Shown here: piece after piece, positions 45,534-54,103 of the stretch
How the letters are laid out: the number at the start of each line of letters is the position of its first letter
Numbering within the stretch: the stretch's first letter is position 1
Assembly (NCBI GenBank): GCA_002101205.1
Contig: LWTM01000077.1
Coordinates: 1 to 64,000 of the forward strand
DNA length: 64,000 bases
Reading direction: 5' to 3'
Origin: Cycloclasticus sp. symbiont of Poecilosclerida sp. N
GTDB lineage: Bacteria; Pseudomonadota; Gammaproteobacteria; Methylococcales; Cycloclasticaceae
Translations under genes and position numbers: made by a program
The notes under the pieces: generated by a model
The model's input: the letters and a program-made list of their open reading frames with translations, nothing else
Told to the model about the DNA's origin: nothing
Database searches by the model: none

Positions 45534-47498
45534 TTACTCTGCAAGCTTTGTTGCAATAAACCCAGCTAACTCTTCTATTGTTGGGCAATCAAAAAAGTCT
45601 GTTAACTCCACCATATCCGGGTATATTTCATCTATCTTCTCATGTATTTGCGCTAACTTTAATGAGCTCGTGCCCATTTCAAAGATATTGTCGCCCAAGT
45701 TAATCTTCTGATCCGATACAACGCTATGACAAATCTCTAATAAAATACGTTCGATAGGACTACCCGCAGCAGCAGATTCTATTGTTTGCGTTTCAGACAA
45801 CTCCGTTAATGCCGCCATTATTTCATTAAATTCGCCGTCTACAAATTGCTCAGATACTGCAAAACGCTGAACCTTTCCGCTAGTGGTTTTGGGCACCGTT
45901 CTAATCGGCAATACGTGCGCAACATCTAAACCAGACTTTTCGTTTAGTTGTCGCCTTACATCAATGGTTGTTTGGTAAAAACTGTCTAACTCGCCGCGAT
46001 ACAGTACAAAAACAACAAGTTCATCAACAGCCTCTTCATCGTTTCGAATACCACAAACAATCACTTTACCCAACTCTATGCCATCAATATTTTCACAAAC
46101 GGATTCTAAGTCTGGCGCGTAGAAATTTTGTCCATGGACAATAATTAAATCTTTTGTTCGGCCTGTGATCACTAATTGGCCATCGTTAAGCAAACCTTGG
46201 TCGCCGGTGTCTAACCAACCGTCTTTGGTAATAAGCTTTTCGTTTAAAATGGGCTCGTGATAGTAACCGTGCGTTACATTATCGCCTTTGATGAAAACAC
46301 GACCAATAACGTTTTCGCCAACACCTTGCCCCAAATCGTCGACAATCATCATTTCGGTACCCGTGATGGCATAACCTAAGCGCACCAATTCAATGCTTTG
46401 CTCACTCGGCGTTTCAACCAACTGCGCCGCTTGTCCTTTGATTAATGTGTTTCTTAAAACGTGTATTGTTGACAAGTCTTGCGCCAATTTGGGGAAACTC
46501 ACCACTAAACAAGCTTCCGCAAGCCCATAAACAGTAAACATTGCTGTAGCAGTAAAACCAAACGGCTCCATAACAGTATTAAATTCACGGCATAAATCAG
46601 CTGAAATAGGCTCCGCACCGTTAAAGCATAAACGCACGGCAGACAAGTCTAGGTTTTCTTGCTTCTCAGGCTTAAAACGCTTTAAAACATGCTTATAACC
46701 GAAATTAGGTGAAGAAAGAATCGTTGCCTTTCTCTCACTCGCCTTTTCAAGCCATAGGTTGGGTCTACGCACAAACAACTCTGTTGGCATCATATATTGG
46801 TCAATATTGACGAATAAAGGCGTCAGATGAAAACCGATAATACCTAAATCATGCGTCAATGGCATCCAGCTAAAGAAACTATCACGTTCATCAAACGCAC
46901 TGCATTCAATAATGCCGTATAGGTTAGTCACTAGGTTTTTATGCGTTAGTACCACACCTTTAGGAGCACCAGTTGAACCAGATGAAAACTGTATGAATGC
47001 TGTTTGCTCCGGCTTTACATCTGCACATTGCCCTAGCGTGTTAAATTCTTCAATGCGATCCAACATAACCGCTTTACGCTGAATCTCTTGGTACACGTTC
47101 TCTTTGCCATGCTCTTGCGCATAAACCTTTAGCCGCTGCAATGCTTTCCTAGAGGTTGCGATATACGGTGCTGCTAATTTCTCAAAAACATTAAATACTT
47201 TTTGACGATGACCATCACTCGTCCCAATAGCTAATGGCACAGCAACAATACCGCCGTACTGGCACGCCCAAAAGGTATCAATAAACTGTTCATTCTCGCT
47301 AAGATGAATAATCAGCTCATTACCTTCGGTTGCGCCCTTTTGCTGCATATAGTGTAACAAACCCAAAGCACGCTGCTTTAAATCAGGGTAAGTAACCGTG
47401 CGCTCACTGTCTTTACTGTTGATATAAGTAATCGATTTACTAGCGTCTTGGTTTTTATCTAGCGCTTCAACGAGCGTTTTAGGAAATTCATTCATCAT
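45534..47498 (-). CDS. Fatty-acyl-AMP ligase with C-terminal carrier domain
   Basis: This is a 654-residue ANL enzyme. Motifs include the P-loop FIQFSSGSTGAPKGVVLTHKNL, the LTHDLGIIGFHLTP block and GRTKDLIIVHGQNFYAPDLES, typical of fatty-acyl-AMP ligases (FAAL) that load chains onto carriers. A C-terminal carrier domain carries the phosphopantetheine Ser in IFEMGTSSLKLAQIHEKI and ends EELAGFIATKLAE. I place the start at the MMNEF pair (47498). The track start (47636) runs into the PPTase gene on the same strand. It probably works with the adjacent Sfp-type PPTase. Confidence 0.85.
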   Translation of the reverse strand: MMNEFPKTLVEALDKNQDASKSITYINSKDSERTVTYPDLKQRALGLLHYMQQKGATEGNELIIHLSENEQFIDTFWACQYGGIVAVPLAIGTSDGHRQKVFNVFEKLAAPYIATSRKALQRLKVYAQEHGKENVYQEIQRKAVMLDRIEEFNTLGQCADVKPEQTAFIQFSSGSTGAPKGVVLTHKNLVTNLYGIIECSAFDERDSFFSWMPLTHDLGIIGFHLTPLFVNIDQYMMPTELFVRRPNLWLEKASERKATILSSPNFGYKHVLKRFKPEKQENLDLSAVRLCFNGAEPISADLCREFNTVMEPFGFTATAMFTVYGLAEACLVVSFPKLAQDLSTIHVLRNTLIKGQAAQLVETPSEQSIELVRLGYAITGTEMMIVDDLGQGVGENVIGRVFIKGDNVTHGYYHEPILNEKLITKDGWLDTGDQGLLNDGQLVITGRTKDLIIVHGQNFYAPDLESVCENIDGIELGKVIVCGIRNDEEAVDELVVFVLYRGELDSFYQTTIDVRRQLNEKSGLDVAHVLPIRTVPKTTSGKVQRFAVSEQFVDGEFNEIMAALTELSETQTIESAAAGSPIERILLEICHSVVSDQKINLGDNIFEMGTSSLKLAQIHEKIDEIYPDMVELTDFFDCPTIEELAGFIATKLAE

Positions 47499-47535
47499 AA
47501 ACTGGTGGGATTTTAAGATTGATATTTTAAAACGA

Positions 47536-48276
47536 TTAAACCATTTGAGGGGGGTTTTCAGAATCAAAGTGACACAACAATGGCTGGCTTGTCTTTGCGC
47601 GTACAAGCAATGATGCACTTGCCGATTCAGCAACATTCAGCGGTACACTACTCCATTCAAATACTTCCCCATATTCACTAGGACATTCTGTCATCTTGTG
47701 CGGTCGATTAAGATCAAAAGAGCAGCTCGAAACGCCCATTCCAAGCCCCCTTCCGGTTGCTTTAATAAACGCTTCCTTACAAGACCAAATATTGAAAAAA
47801 ACAGCTTCACGCTGATCATCCGCAATTTCTTCCCACTGCGTCTTTTCCGCACTCGAAAAATTCCTCCTAACTAGAGCGGATAAATTATCGAGTTCTCTCC
47901 ACCTCTCGACATCAATACCCACTACATTGTTTAAACTAATAGCTACTAAAGCGATACTCCCTGAATGAGATACACTAAATGATATCGGCACATTAGGAAC
48001 AAAAGGCTTGCCAAACTCGGCCTTCTGAAAAACTATTTCTGCGGGATTAACGCACAGATACACCCCTAATAGATGCCGCAGTTGGACACGCATCGCAACA
48101 GCACGTAACCTGTGTTTAGAATGTTTTAGGCGATTTATTTTAGCCCGTTCGCCCTCCGTTAAGGCCGCAACATCTTGGCTGTTTTGACTGCCTGACAAGT
48201 CAACTTTCCATACATGTACATCATCGCCTTCCAAGCAAGGTATTTGGCTTGTGATTTTTGCAGTAAAACTCAACAT
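47536..48276 (-). CDS. 4'-Phosphopantetheinyl transferase, Sfp type
   Basis: This enzyme moves phosphopantetheine from CoA to the carrier Ser. The 246-residue product shows the Sfp-type signatures FSVSHSGSIALVAI, GIDVERWREL and WSCKEAFIKATGRGLGM. The next gene on the same strand is the FAAL with its own carrier domain, 37 bases on, so that domain is the likely substrate. It is divergent from the acyltransferase-hydrolase fusion. Confidence 0.88.
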   Translation of the reverse strand: MLSFTAKITSQIPCLEGDDVHVWKVDLSGSQNSQDVAALTEGERAKINRLKHSKHRLRAVAMRVQLRHLLGVYLCVNPAEIVFQKAEFGKPFVPNVPISFSVSHSGSIALVAISLNNVVGIDVERWRELDNLSALVRRNFSSAEKTQWEEIADDQREAVFFNIWSCKEAFIKATGRGLGMGVSSCSFDLNRPHKMTECPSEYGEVFEWSSVPLNVAESASASLLVRAKTSQPLLCHFDSENPPQMV

Positions 48277-48325
48277 AATGAACTACTATTAAATTAAACG
48301 AATGGACAACAATTAGAACACGGGC

Positions 48326-50623
48326 ATGAGCAACGATTCAAAAAACAAAAAAGAATCTGAACAACACAAGATAAACCCCAATACGTATCGATGGACTTAT
48401 CATGCCATGAATACCTTGTTCAAGGTTTTCAACCTAACAATACGCGTCAATGGCAATAAGTCGGCTTGGCAACACGGCAATATCTTTCTGTTCAATCACT
48501 TTGCTCGATTTGAGTCACTTATCCCACAATTTCTAATTTACAAAGAAACGGGACTTTATTCTCGCTCTATTGCGTCAAAAGAGCTCTTTGCCGACAATGT
48601 TTTCGGCCGTTACCTCAGTGAGCTTGGCGGCATACCTAACGATGCAGATAAGCTTATGTACCTCGTATCGAAAGACATCTTACAGCAGCAAAAATTAGTC
48701 GCTTTTCCTGAAGGCGGTATCGTTAAAGATCGCCAAATCCTCGATAACAAAGGCCGTTACCGAATTTATTCACGCTCTCGTAATGAACGGAGGAAACTAC
48801 ATACCGGCCCCGCTGTTATGGCACTTGCCATCGCCATTTTTAAACAAGCTGTTCGTGATATACATAAACAAGCTGATCATAAATTACTCTCCAAATGGGC
48901 GCAGGAACTAGGCTATAAAAGCACACAAGAATTAGTTTTAGCTTGCCAGCAACCAACCGTCATCATCCCCTGTAATATCACCTTCTACCCGTTGCGCATC
49001 AGCGATAATGCACTTAAAAAAAGCGTTCAATTCTTTGTAGATAACTTACATCAGCGTTTATCAGAGGAGTTATTAATAGAAGGCAACTTTCTTTTAAAAA
49101 ACACCGACATGGATATTCATTTAGGTGAGCCCATCATTGCTGAAGATTATTGGACGAAACTTGAATCTGCTATAACAACGGCTTTTGTCAAAAAACCTGA
49201 TTTAGTACTCAGTGAAATTTTCAACAACGTTCAAAACGACGACACATGGGATGGCTTCTTATTTAGACTTAGTTACCAACGAAACGCACACAAAATTCGT
49301 GACGATTATATGCATGCCATTTATGACAACACAACCATCAATATCGCTCATATTGCCGCCACGCTCATTATACATTTTGTTGAGGAAGGAAAAACTCATA
49401 TCAATAAAAGAAAGCTGCATCATTTAATTTATTGCACGATTAAAATTCTTCAAAAAGAAACAAAGTTAAACTTCCATAAAACGCTCAAAAACCCTTCTAT
49501 TTATCGTAATTTATTAATGACCAAAAGTAATACCTTTGATCAGTTTTTAAGGGGTGCCTACAAAGCAAAATTACTCGAGTCGTCTGGCATTTATTACAAC
49601 TTTAAAGAAAATATCACCTCTACGAATGACTTTGATTCCATTCGTCTAAAAAATCCTATAGCTGTTTATGCCAATGAAGTTGCCTCAATACCCGCTTTGC
49701 AAAAAGCCATCAAAAACAGCCTTGCATTCAGATTTAACAAGAAACTAGATGCGTTTGCTAAGATGCGGTTTGAGGATGAAATTCTTGAATATCATTGGGA
49801 TTTAGCTCAGTTTAAAGAAGAAAAACACCAACAAATCAATCGGAAACAAAGTATTTCAGAACAGTCCGCACTACCTTATATTCTTAAACCAGAAAATCAT
49901 AATGGCCAGTGCGTCGTCCTTATTCACGGCCTTTTATCCTCACCCGCTGAACTTAAAAGATTAGGCGATAAGCTCTACAAACTGAACTATATCGTTATTG
50001 GTTGTCGGCTTAAAGGGCACGGAACATCGCCATGGGATTTACACGAAAGGACTTGGCAAGATTGGCAGCAGTCTGTTCGTCAAAGTATTAAAATCGCGCA
50101 TTGCTACACTAAATATATTCACTTAGTTGGCTTTTCTAGCGGCAGTCTACTAGCTTTAATGGTCGCCGCGAATAGAAATTTACACATCTCATCAGTCACC
50201 GCCTGCTCTACGCCTGTTATCTTTAAAGACCCCTTAATTCCATTTACGACCGCTACCCACCTAACTAATAAAATCATTAAAAAATTAAGTGGCTCAGAAG
50301 GCATTTTGCCATTTAAAGACAACGACCCTGAACACCCACATATCAATTACCATCACACACCTATTGCGGCCATTCATCAACTGCTCATTCTAATCAAAAA
50401 AACCACTGCCAGATTAAAGAAAATAAAATGTCCCACCTTATTCATGCAAGGTGACAATGACCCCGTCATTGACTCATCTAGCATGGCTAAATTATCCAAG
50501 CACATTCCTAAATCATTGTTGAATCTACACTGGGTTAATTCGAACCGACACGGCATCCTTCATGAAAACACCGAAAACTGCCAACAAAAGGTCATTGACT
50601 TTATCAATGCGCAAAACAAATAG
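48326..50623 (+). CDS. Acyltransferase / alpha-beta-hydrolase fusion
   Basis: The 765-residue product joins two catalytic units. Residues about 30-290 are PlsC/PlsB-like: NHFARFESL (NHX4E), FPEGGIVKDRQ and PCNITFYPL. After a 250-residue helical linker, residues about 530-765 form a hydrolase: VVLIHGLLSSPAELKRLGDKLY, GCRLKGHGTSPWDLHERTWQDW, nucleophile elbow GFSSGS, acid DNDPVIDSS and a His in NSNRHGILHE. The acyl acceptor and the hydrolase substrate are unknown. It is divergent from the PPTase/FAAL pair, with the LpxL-type gene close by. Confidence 0.8.
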   Translation: MSNDSKNKKESEQHKINPNTYRWTYHAMNTLFKVFNLTIRVNGNKSAWQHGNIFLFNHFARFESLIPQFLIYKETGLYSRSIASKELFADNVFGRYLSELGGIPNDADKLMYLVSKDILQQQKLVAFPEGGIVKDRQILDNKGRYRIYSRSRNERRKLHTGPAVMALAIAIFKQAVRDIHKQADHKLLSKWAQELGYKSTQELVLACQQPTVIIPCNITFYPLRISDNALKKSVQFFVDNLHQRLSEELLIEGNFLLKNTDMDIHLGEPIIAEDYWTKLESAITTAFVKKPDLVLSEIFNNVQNDDTWDGFLFRLSYQRNAHKIRDDYMHAIYDNTTINIAHIAATLIIHFVEEGKTHINKRKLHHLIYCTIKILQKETKLNFHKTLKNPSIYRNLLMTKSNTFDQFLRGAYKAKLLESSGIYYNFKENITSTNDFDSIRLKNPIAVYANEVASIPALQKAIKNSLAFRFNKKLDAFAKMRFEDEILEYHWDLAQFKEEKHQQINRKQSISEQSALPYILKPENHNGQCVVLIHGLLSSPAELKRLGDKLYKLNYIVIGCRLKGHGTSPWDLHERTWQDWQQSVRQSIKIAHCYTKYIHLVGFSSGSLLALMVAANRNLHISSVTACSTPVIFKDPLIPFTTATHLTNKIIKKLSGSEGILPFKDNDPEHPHINYHHTPIAAIHQLLILIKKTTARLKKIKCPTLFMQGDNDPVIDSSSMAKLSKHIPKSLLNLHWVNSNRHGILHENTENCQQKVIDFINAQNK

Positions 50624-50660
50624 CGTAAAATGCTCGCTTCACTAAGTACCGAGTTTTGCA

Positions 50661-51944
50661 ATGCGCGTTCACCTTAAAACCTTAGGCTGCCGGCTAAACG
50701 AGGCTGAAATAGAGACATGGGCAAATGATTTTAGTTCGTCCGGCCACACGCTAGTTGACGAAAGTGCATCGCCAGATATTTTAGTGTTAAACACCTGCGC
50801 TGTAACTCAAGGTGCTGTCCGAAAATCACGCCAGTTAGTTCGTAAAGCACATAAAAAAAACCCCAAAGCCAAACTTGTTGTTAGCGGCTGTTATGCCACT
50901 TTAAATGAGCAAGAAACGGTTTCACTAGAAGGCGTTGATTTATTGGTTAATAATAATCAAAAAGATCAGCTCGTCAAATTAACATTAGAAAATATTAGTG
51001 AAGAAACAATGCCCAGCATTGCGACGGAGCCAAACGAAAATGCTCTGTTTTCAAGGGGTCGCCAACGTGCATTTATTAAGGTTCAAGATGGTTGCCGATA
51101 CCGTTGTAGTTTTTGCATCGTCACGGTTGCCAGAGGCGATGAAAAAAGCCGCCACATTAAGGACATCGTGTTAGAAATCAATAACATTCACCAACAAGGC
51201 ATTTCAGAAATTGTTATCAGCGGTGTCCATCTAGGCGGTTATGGCAGTGATATAAACAGCGATCTTTTTACGCTCATACAATCCATACTCGATCAAACGA
51301 CAATACCCAGGGTACGCATGGGCTCACTTGAACCCTGGGATCTGCCGGCTGGGTTTTTGCAACTATTCGAAAACCCAAGGCTGATGCCACATATGCACTT
51401 GCCTGTGCAAAGTGGCTCAGACTCTGTATTAAAAAGAATGTCGAGACGTTGTAAAACCGATGAGTTTCGCACACTGGTATCCCAAGCGCGTCGTTTAATT
51501 CCAAATATAAACATTACCTCCGACATGATTGTTGGCTTCCCTGGAGAGACCGATGGAGAATGGCAGCAAACTCTCGATTTCGTCAAAGAAATGAGATTGG
51601 CTGATTTGCATATTTTCACCTATTCCATCCGCGACGGAACAAAGGCAGCAACCATGTCAAATCAAGTCCAAAACGACATCAAAAAACAGCGAAGCAAAAC
51701 CCTACATAAGCTAACACAAGACATCAAGTACTCAACCATGCAAAGCTTTCTTGGCACCACTGTTGATGTTTTATGGGAAGAAAGTCAGTGCGCTAATGAA
51801 TATGGTTCTTTCACGGTTTTTGGTTATACGCCAAATTACCTTCGAGTGAAAACTACTAGCGACAATTCCAAAGCACTCAGTAATAACATCATTCCGTGCA
51901 CAATCACCTCAATAACAGACAATGTTTTCAATGGATTGTTATAA
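50661..51944 (+). CDS. mtaB: tRNA t6A37 methylthiotransferase MtaB
   Basis: MtaB is a radical-SAM enzyme that adds methylthio to t6A at position 37. The 427-residue product has the MTTase N-terminal domain (TLGCRLNEAEIETW, LNTCAVTQGAVRKSRQLVRK, GCYATLNEQE) with its own 4Fe-4S, the radical SAM cluster VQDGCRYRCSFCIVTVARG, the LGGYG segment and HLPVQSGSDSVLKRMSRR, and a C-terminal TRAM-like part. The C-terminus is somewhat shorter than in B. subtilis. Confidence 0.93.
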   Translation: MRVHLKTLGCRLNEAEIETWANDFSSSGHTLVDESASPDILVLNTCAVTQGAVRKSRQLVRKAHKKNPKAKLVVSGCYATLNEQETVSLEGVDLLVNNNQKDQLVKLTLENISEETMPSIATEPNENALFSRGRQRAFIKVQDGCRYRCSFCIVTVARGDEKSRHIKDIVLEINNIHQQGISEIVISGVHLGGYGSDINSDLFTLIQSILDQTTIPRVRMGSLEPWDLPAGFLQLFENPRLMPHMHLPVQSGSDSVLKRMSRRCKTDEFRTLVSQARRLIPNINITSDMIVGFPGETDGEWQQTLDFVKEMRLADLHIFTYSIRDGTKAATMSNQVQNDIKKQRSKTLHKLTQDIKYSTMQSFLGTTVDVLWEESQCANEYGSFTVFGYTPNYLRVKTTSDNSKALSNNIIPCTITSITDNVFNGLL

Positions 51945-52166
51945 ACCGCACATTAAAAAGCAGCCAAGATAACCAAAGCAACCAACTCAGCAACATATCA
52001 TTAAACGCTGGGACACCACCAAAGCCGTTATTGAAGGCGACTTAACCTTTACTGATAGCCTTCGTTATTCATGAGAGATTACATGAGTGCACCAATTTGG
52101 TAAAAAACCTAGCCATTATTTCCCTCGCATTAACAGAGCGTACGCTATCTATTTTAGGGGGGAATT
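51945..52166. other. Gene-free stretch between mtaB and the antitoxin remnant
   Basis: AT-rich, without a credible frame. A fragment such as TKAVIEGDLTFTDSLRYS (about 52011-52070) can be read but not assigned. Confidence 0.4.
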
Positions 52167-52296
52167 ATGTCAACACCCAACGCAACAGATGCAAGATCGA
52201 AGCTCTACGCTGTGATTGGTGAGGCCGCGAGAAACCACAACCCATTACTATTACTAGCAAGAGGCGTAAGGCAGTGCCGCTCTTTGAATAATGCTG
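52167..52296 (+). pseudogene. Frameshifted Phd/YefM-type antitoxin
   Basis: After an AGGGGGGAATT ribosome site, the ATG at 52167 gives MSTPNATDARSKLYAVIGEA, then ARNHNP, the standard start of a Phd/YefM antitoxin. The frame then fails. From the CCC of that Pro the +2 frame gives PITITSKRRKAVPLFE and a stop, which is the normal continuation (PIxITxKxxxAVL). No toxin frame follows. The C-terminal toxin-binding part is lost. Confidence 0.7.
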
Positions 52297-52419
52297 ATAA
52301 ATCTGCTTTAAATCAGTCTCGTGGAAGATTAAGATCAGTCTCCCCATGGTTACCTTTTATCTTTTAGAGCCATAGCCATTGCGACAGTTGCCTGTATTGT
52401 CGCCTTGTGAACTTATGGC

Positions 52420-52585
52420 TTGCTATAGCCTAAATGGGTATCCATTTTCGCACCCAAAGCCGCTTCTACCCTCATCTTTAATAAGGATACAGATAAGTCC
52501 GCCAAGTATTCCTGTGTTTTGATACCTTGTGCCCAATCAATGGCGAAGGTCTTTAGTTTTGCTCGCGTTATCGCGCTGAGGTCTC
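52420..52585 (-). mobile_element. N-terminal fragment of an IS256-family transposase with an IS-end octamer
   Basis: Minus-strand reading gives FAIDWAQGIKTQEYLADLSV, then LLKMRVEAALGAKMDTHLGY, which is the start of an IS256-type transposase (IKTxxDLxxLxxxLxKxxVEAAL..EMxxHLGY). It stops at SKP. At 52578-52585 GAGGTCTC marks the same end as the other GAGACCTC elements. Either two different elements are joined here or the octamer belongs to a later insertion. Confidence 0.6.
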
Positions 52586-52611
52586 ATATCAAACACAAAT
52601 AATTTTATTCT

Positions 52612-52980
52612 ATGCGCTATTCTCGTAAAGCCAACTCCGAAACGTCTGTTTTTCGACCTCGGTTTAAACGTTTATTAGATCAGGTGGTGGAGGTGATGCA
52701 TTACCATCACTACAGCATTCGCTCTGAATAAGCTTATGTGCGTTGGATTAAGAAACTTATTGTTTTTAACGGTAAACGGCATCCATCTGAATTGGGGAAG
52801 ACAGATATTGAGCGGTATTTAAGTCACTTGGCGGTGAATAAAAATGTGGCTGTTTCAACGCAGTCACAAGCGTTAAATGCGCTTATCTTTTTATATAAGA
52901 GAGTATTGTAGCTCCCGATTGCGGATGATTTATCACCTGTTAGGTCGAAAAATCAGCGTGCTTACCCGTTGTTTTGTCGC
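52612..52980 (+). pseudogene. Integron-integrase (IntI)-type tyrosine recombinase remnant
   Basis: The ATG at 52612 opens a frame reading RFKRLLDQVVEVMHYHHYSI, RSE, a stop, AYVRWIKKLIVFNGKRHPSE, LGKTDIERYLSHLAVNKNVA, VSTQSQALNALIFLYKRVL, a TAG, and residual codons. The order and spacing (RxKHYSxRTExxYxxWIKRFIxFHGKRHP, FLxxLAVxxxVAASTQxQALNALLFLYxxVL) are the SAM-like N-terminal domain of IntI integrases. The catalytic C-terminal domain (with Arg/His/Tyr) is gone. No attC sites or cassettes were recognised. Confidence 0.75.
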
Positions 52981-53049
52981 AAAGTAAAATGGCTAAACAG
53001 CAGTGTCTGTGCCTGGTTATGTGGTTTTAATTTTCCAAAAAATAGCATC

Positions 53050-53826
53050 CTAACGATTAAATAAACTGTCGTAATTAGCGGCGCTAATATCAGCAACTTT
53101 TCCTACCGACAGACCTCTTAGTTCAGCCATTTTCTGTGCAACGTATTTAACGTAATTGGGGTAGTTAGGCTTTCCTCGCATAGGCACCGGCGCTAAATAA
53201 GGCGAGTCAGTCTCTATCAAAAAACGATCTTGAGGAACTTTTTGCGCTACTTCTTGCACTTGTTTAGCGTTTTTAAACGTCACAATGCCAGAAAAAGAAA
53301 TATAAAAGCCTAAATCTAAAGCTTTCTTTGCCATCTCCCAGTCTTCAGTAAAGCAGTGCAAAACACCACCAGCCTCAGCCGCAGACTCTTCTTTCATTAA
53401 GGCTATCGTATCTTCTTTCGCATCACGCGTATGAATAATAATGGGTTTATTCGTTTGTTTCGCCGCCGATATATGGTTTCTAAAGCGTTGTTGCTGACAA
53501 CTCAAATGCGCCTGATCTTCTAGCCTGTAATAATCCAAGCCTGTCTCCCCAATCGCTATTGCATTATCACGCGTAGCTGCTTCTATCAACTCACCAACAC
53601 TGGGGTCATGCCCTTCCGTTTCGTTTGGGTGAACACCAACAGAAAAAGAGATTTTTGCCTGATTCTCCACTAAGTCACGCATTGCAGGGTACGCTTCCCA
53701 ATCAATCGAAACACATAACATATGATCCAATAAATCGGCTTTCGTCGCTTCTAAATACTCGTCTAGATCGTTTGAGTATGGCGCTAAATCAACACGGTCT
53801 AAATGGCAATGTGAATCTATAAACAT
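53050..53826 (-). CDS. tatD: TatD-family metal-dependent nuclease
   Basis: The 258-residue TIM-barrel product begins FIDSHCHLDRVDL with the metal HxH. It has the GETGLDYYR segment, PIIIHTRDAKED, GVLHCFTEDWEMA, FKNAKQVQEVAQKVPQDRFLIETDSPYLAPVPMRGKPN and an NYDSLF end. It acts as a 3'-5' DNA/RNA exonuclease. It is the last gene of the fab-tatD set. The PilZ remnant lies between it and holB. Confidence 0.95.
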   Translation of the reverse strand: MFIDSHCHLDRVDLAPYSNDLDEYLEATKADLLDHMLCVSIDWEAYPAMRDLVENQAKISFSVGVHPNETEGHDPSVGELIEAATRDNAIAIGETGLDYYRLEDQAHLSCQQQRFRNHISAAKQTNKPIIIHTRDAKEDTIALMKEESAAEAGGVLHCFTEDWEMAKKALDLGFYISFSGIVTFKNAKQVQEVAQKVPQDRFLIETDSPYLAPVPMRGKPNYPNYVKYVAQKMAELRGLSVGKVADISAANYDSLFNR

Positions 53827-53843
53827 AATATACCTTTAAATAA

Positions 53844-54093
53844 AAAACGGTCCTTAAGACCGCCGCTTCAATCGGTGTAATCCAAATAACTTTGCCCTCT
53901 ACAGGAATACGGTCAGCTTCATCCATTAAATTCAGCAGCATAAAAACGTCGCCATCTAAACTGTATTTTTTATGGGTGGAAATAAACAAACCACCACCGG
54001 CAACATAATCTATATAGGCCGCATACAAAGCATTTTATCTTTAATCGCTAACGGTAAAATTCCCTACCCTGATTCCATCCCTTCCTTACTCAT
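53844..54093 (-). pseudogene. pilZ: PilZ-domain protein remnant
   Basis: An ATG at 54093 starts MSKEGMESG, then a TAG, then GILPLAIKDKM. After a frameshift the reading gives LYAAYIDYVAGGGLFISTHK, then KYSLDGDVFMLLNLMDEADR, IPVEGKVIWITP, and stops resembling PilZ. Intact PilZ proteins in the holB-tatD position run about 30 residues further (WITPKGAQGNRxxGIGVQF). So the gene has a nonsense change, a frameshift and a lost C-terminus, including the last strand. A GGTC/GACC hairpin with T-run at about 53843-53864 lies at the break. Confidence 0.75.
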
Positions 54094-54103
54094 ACCCAAA
54101 AAT

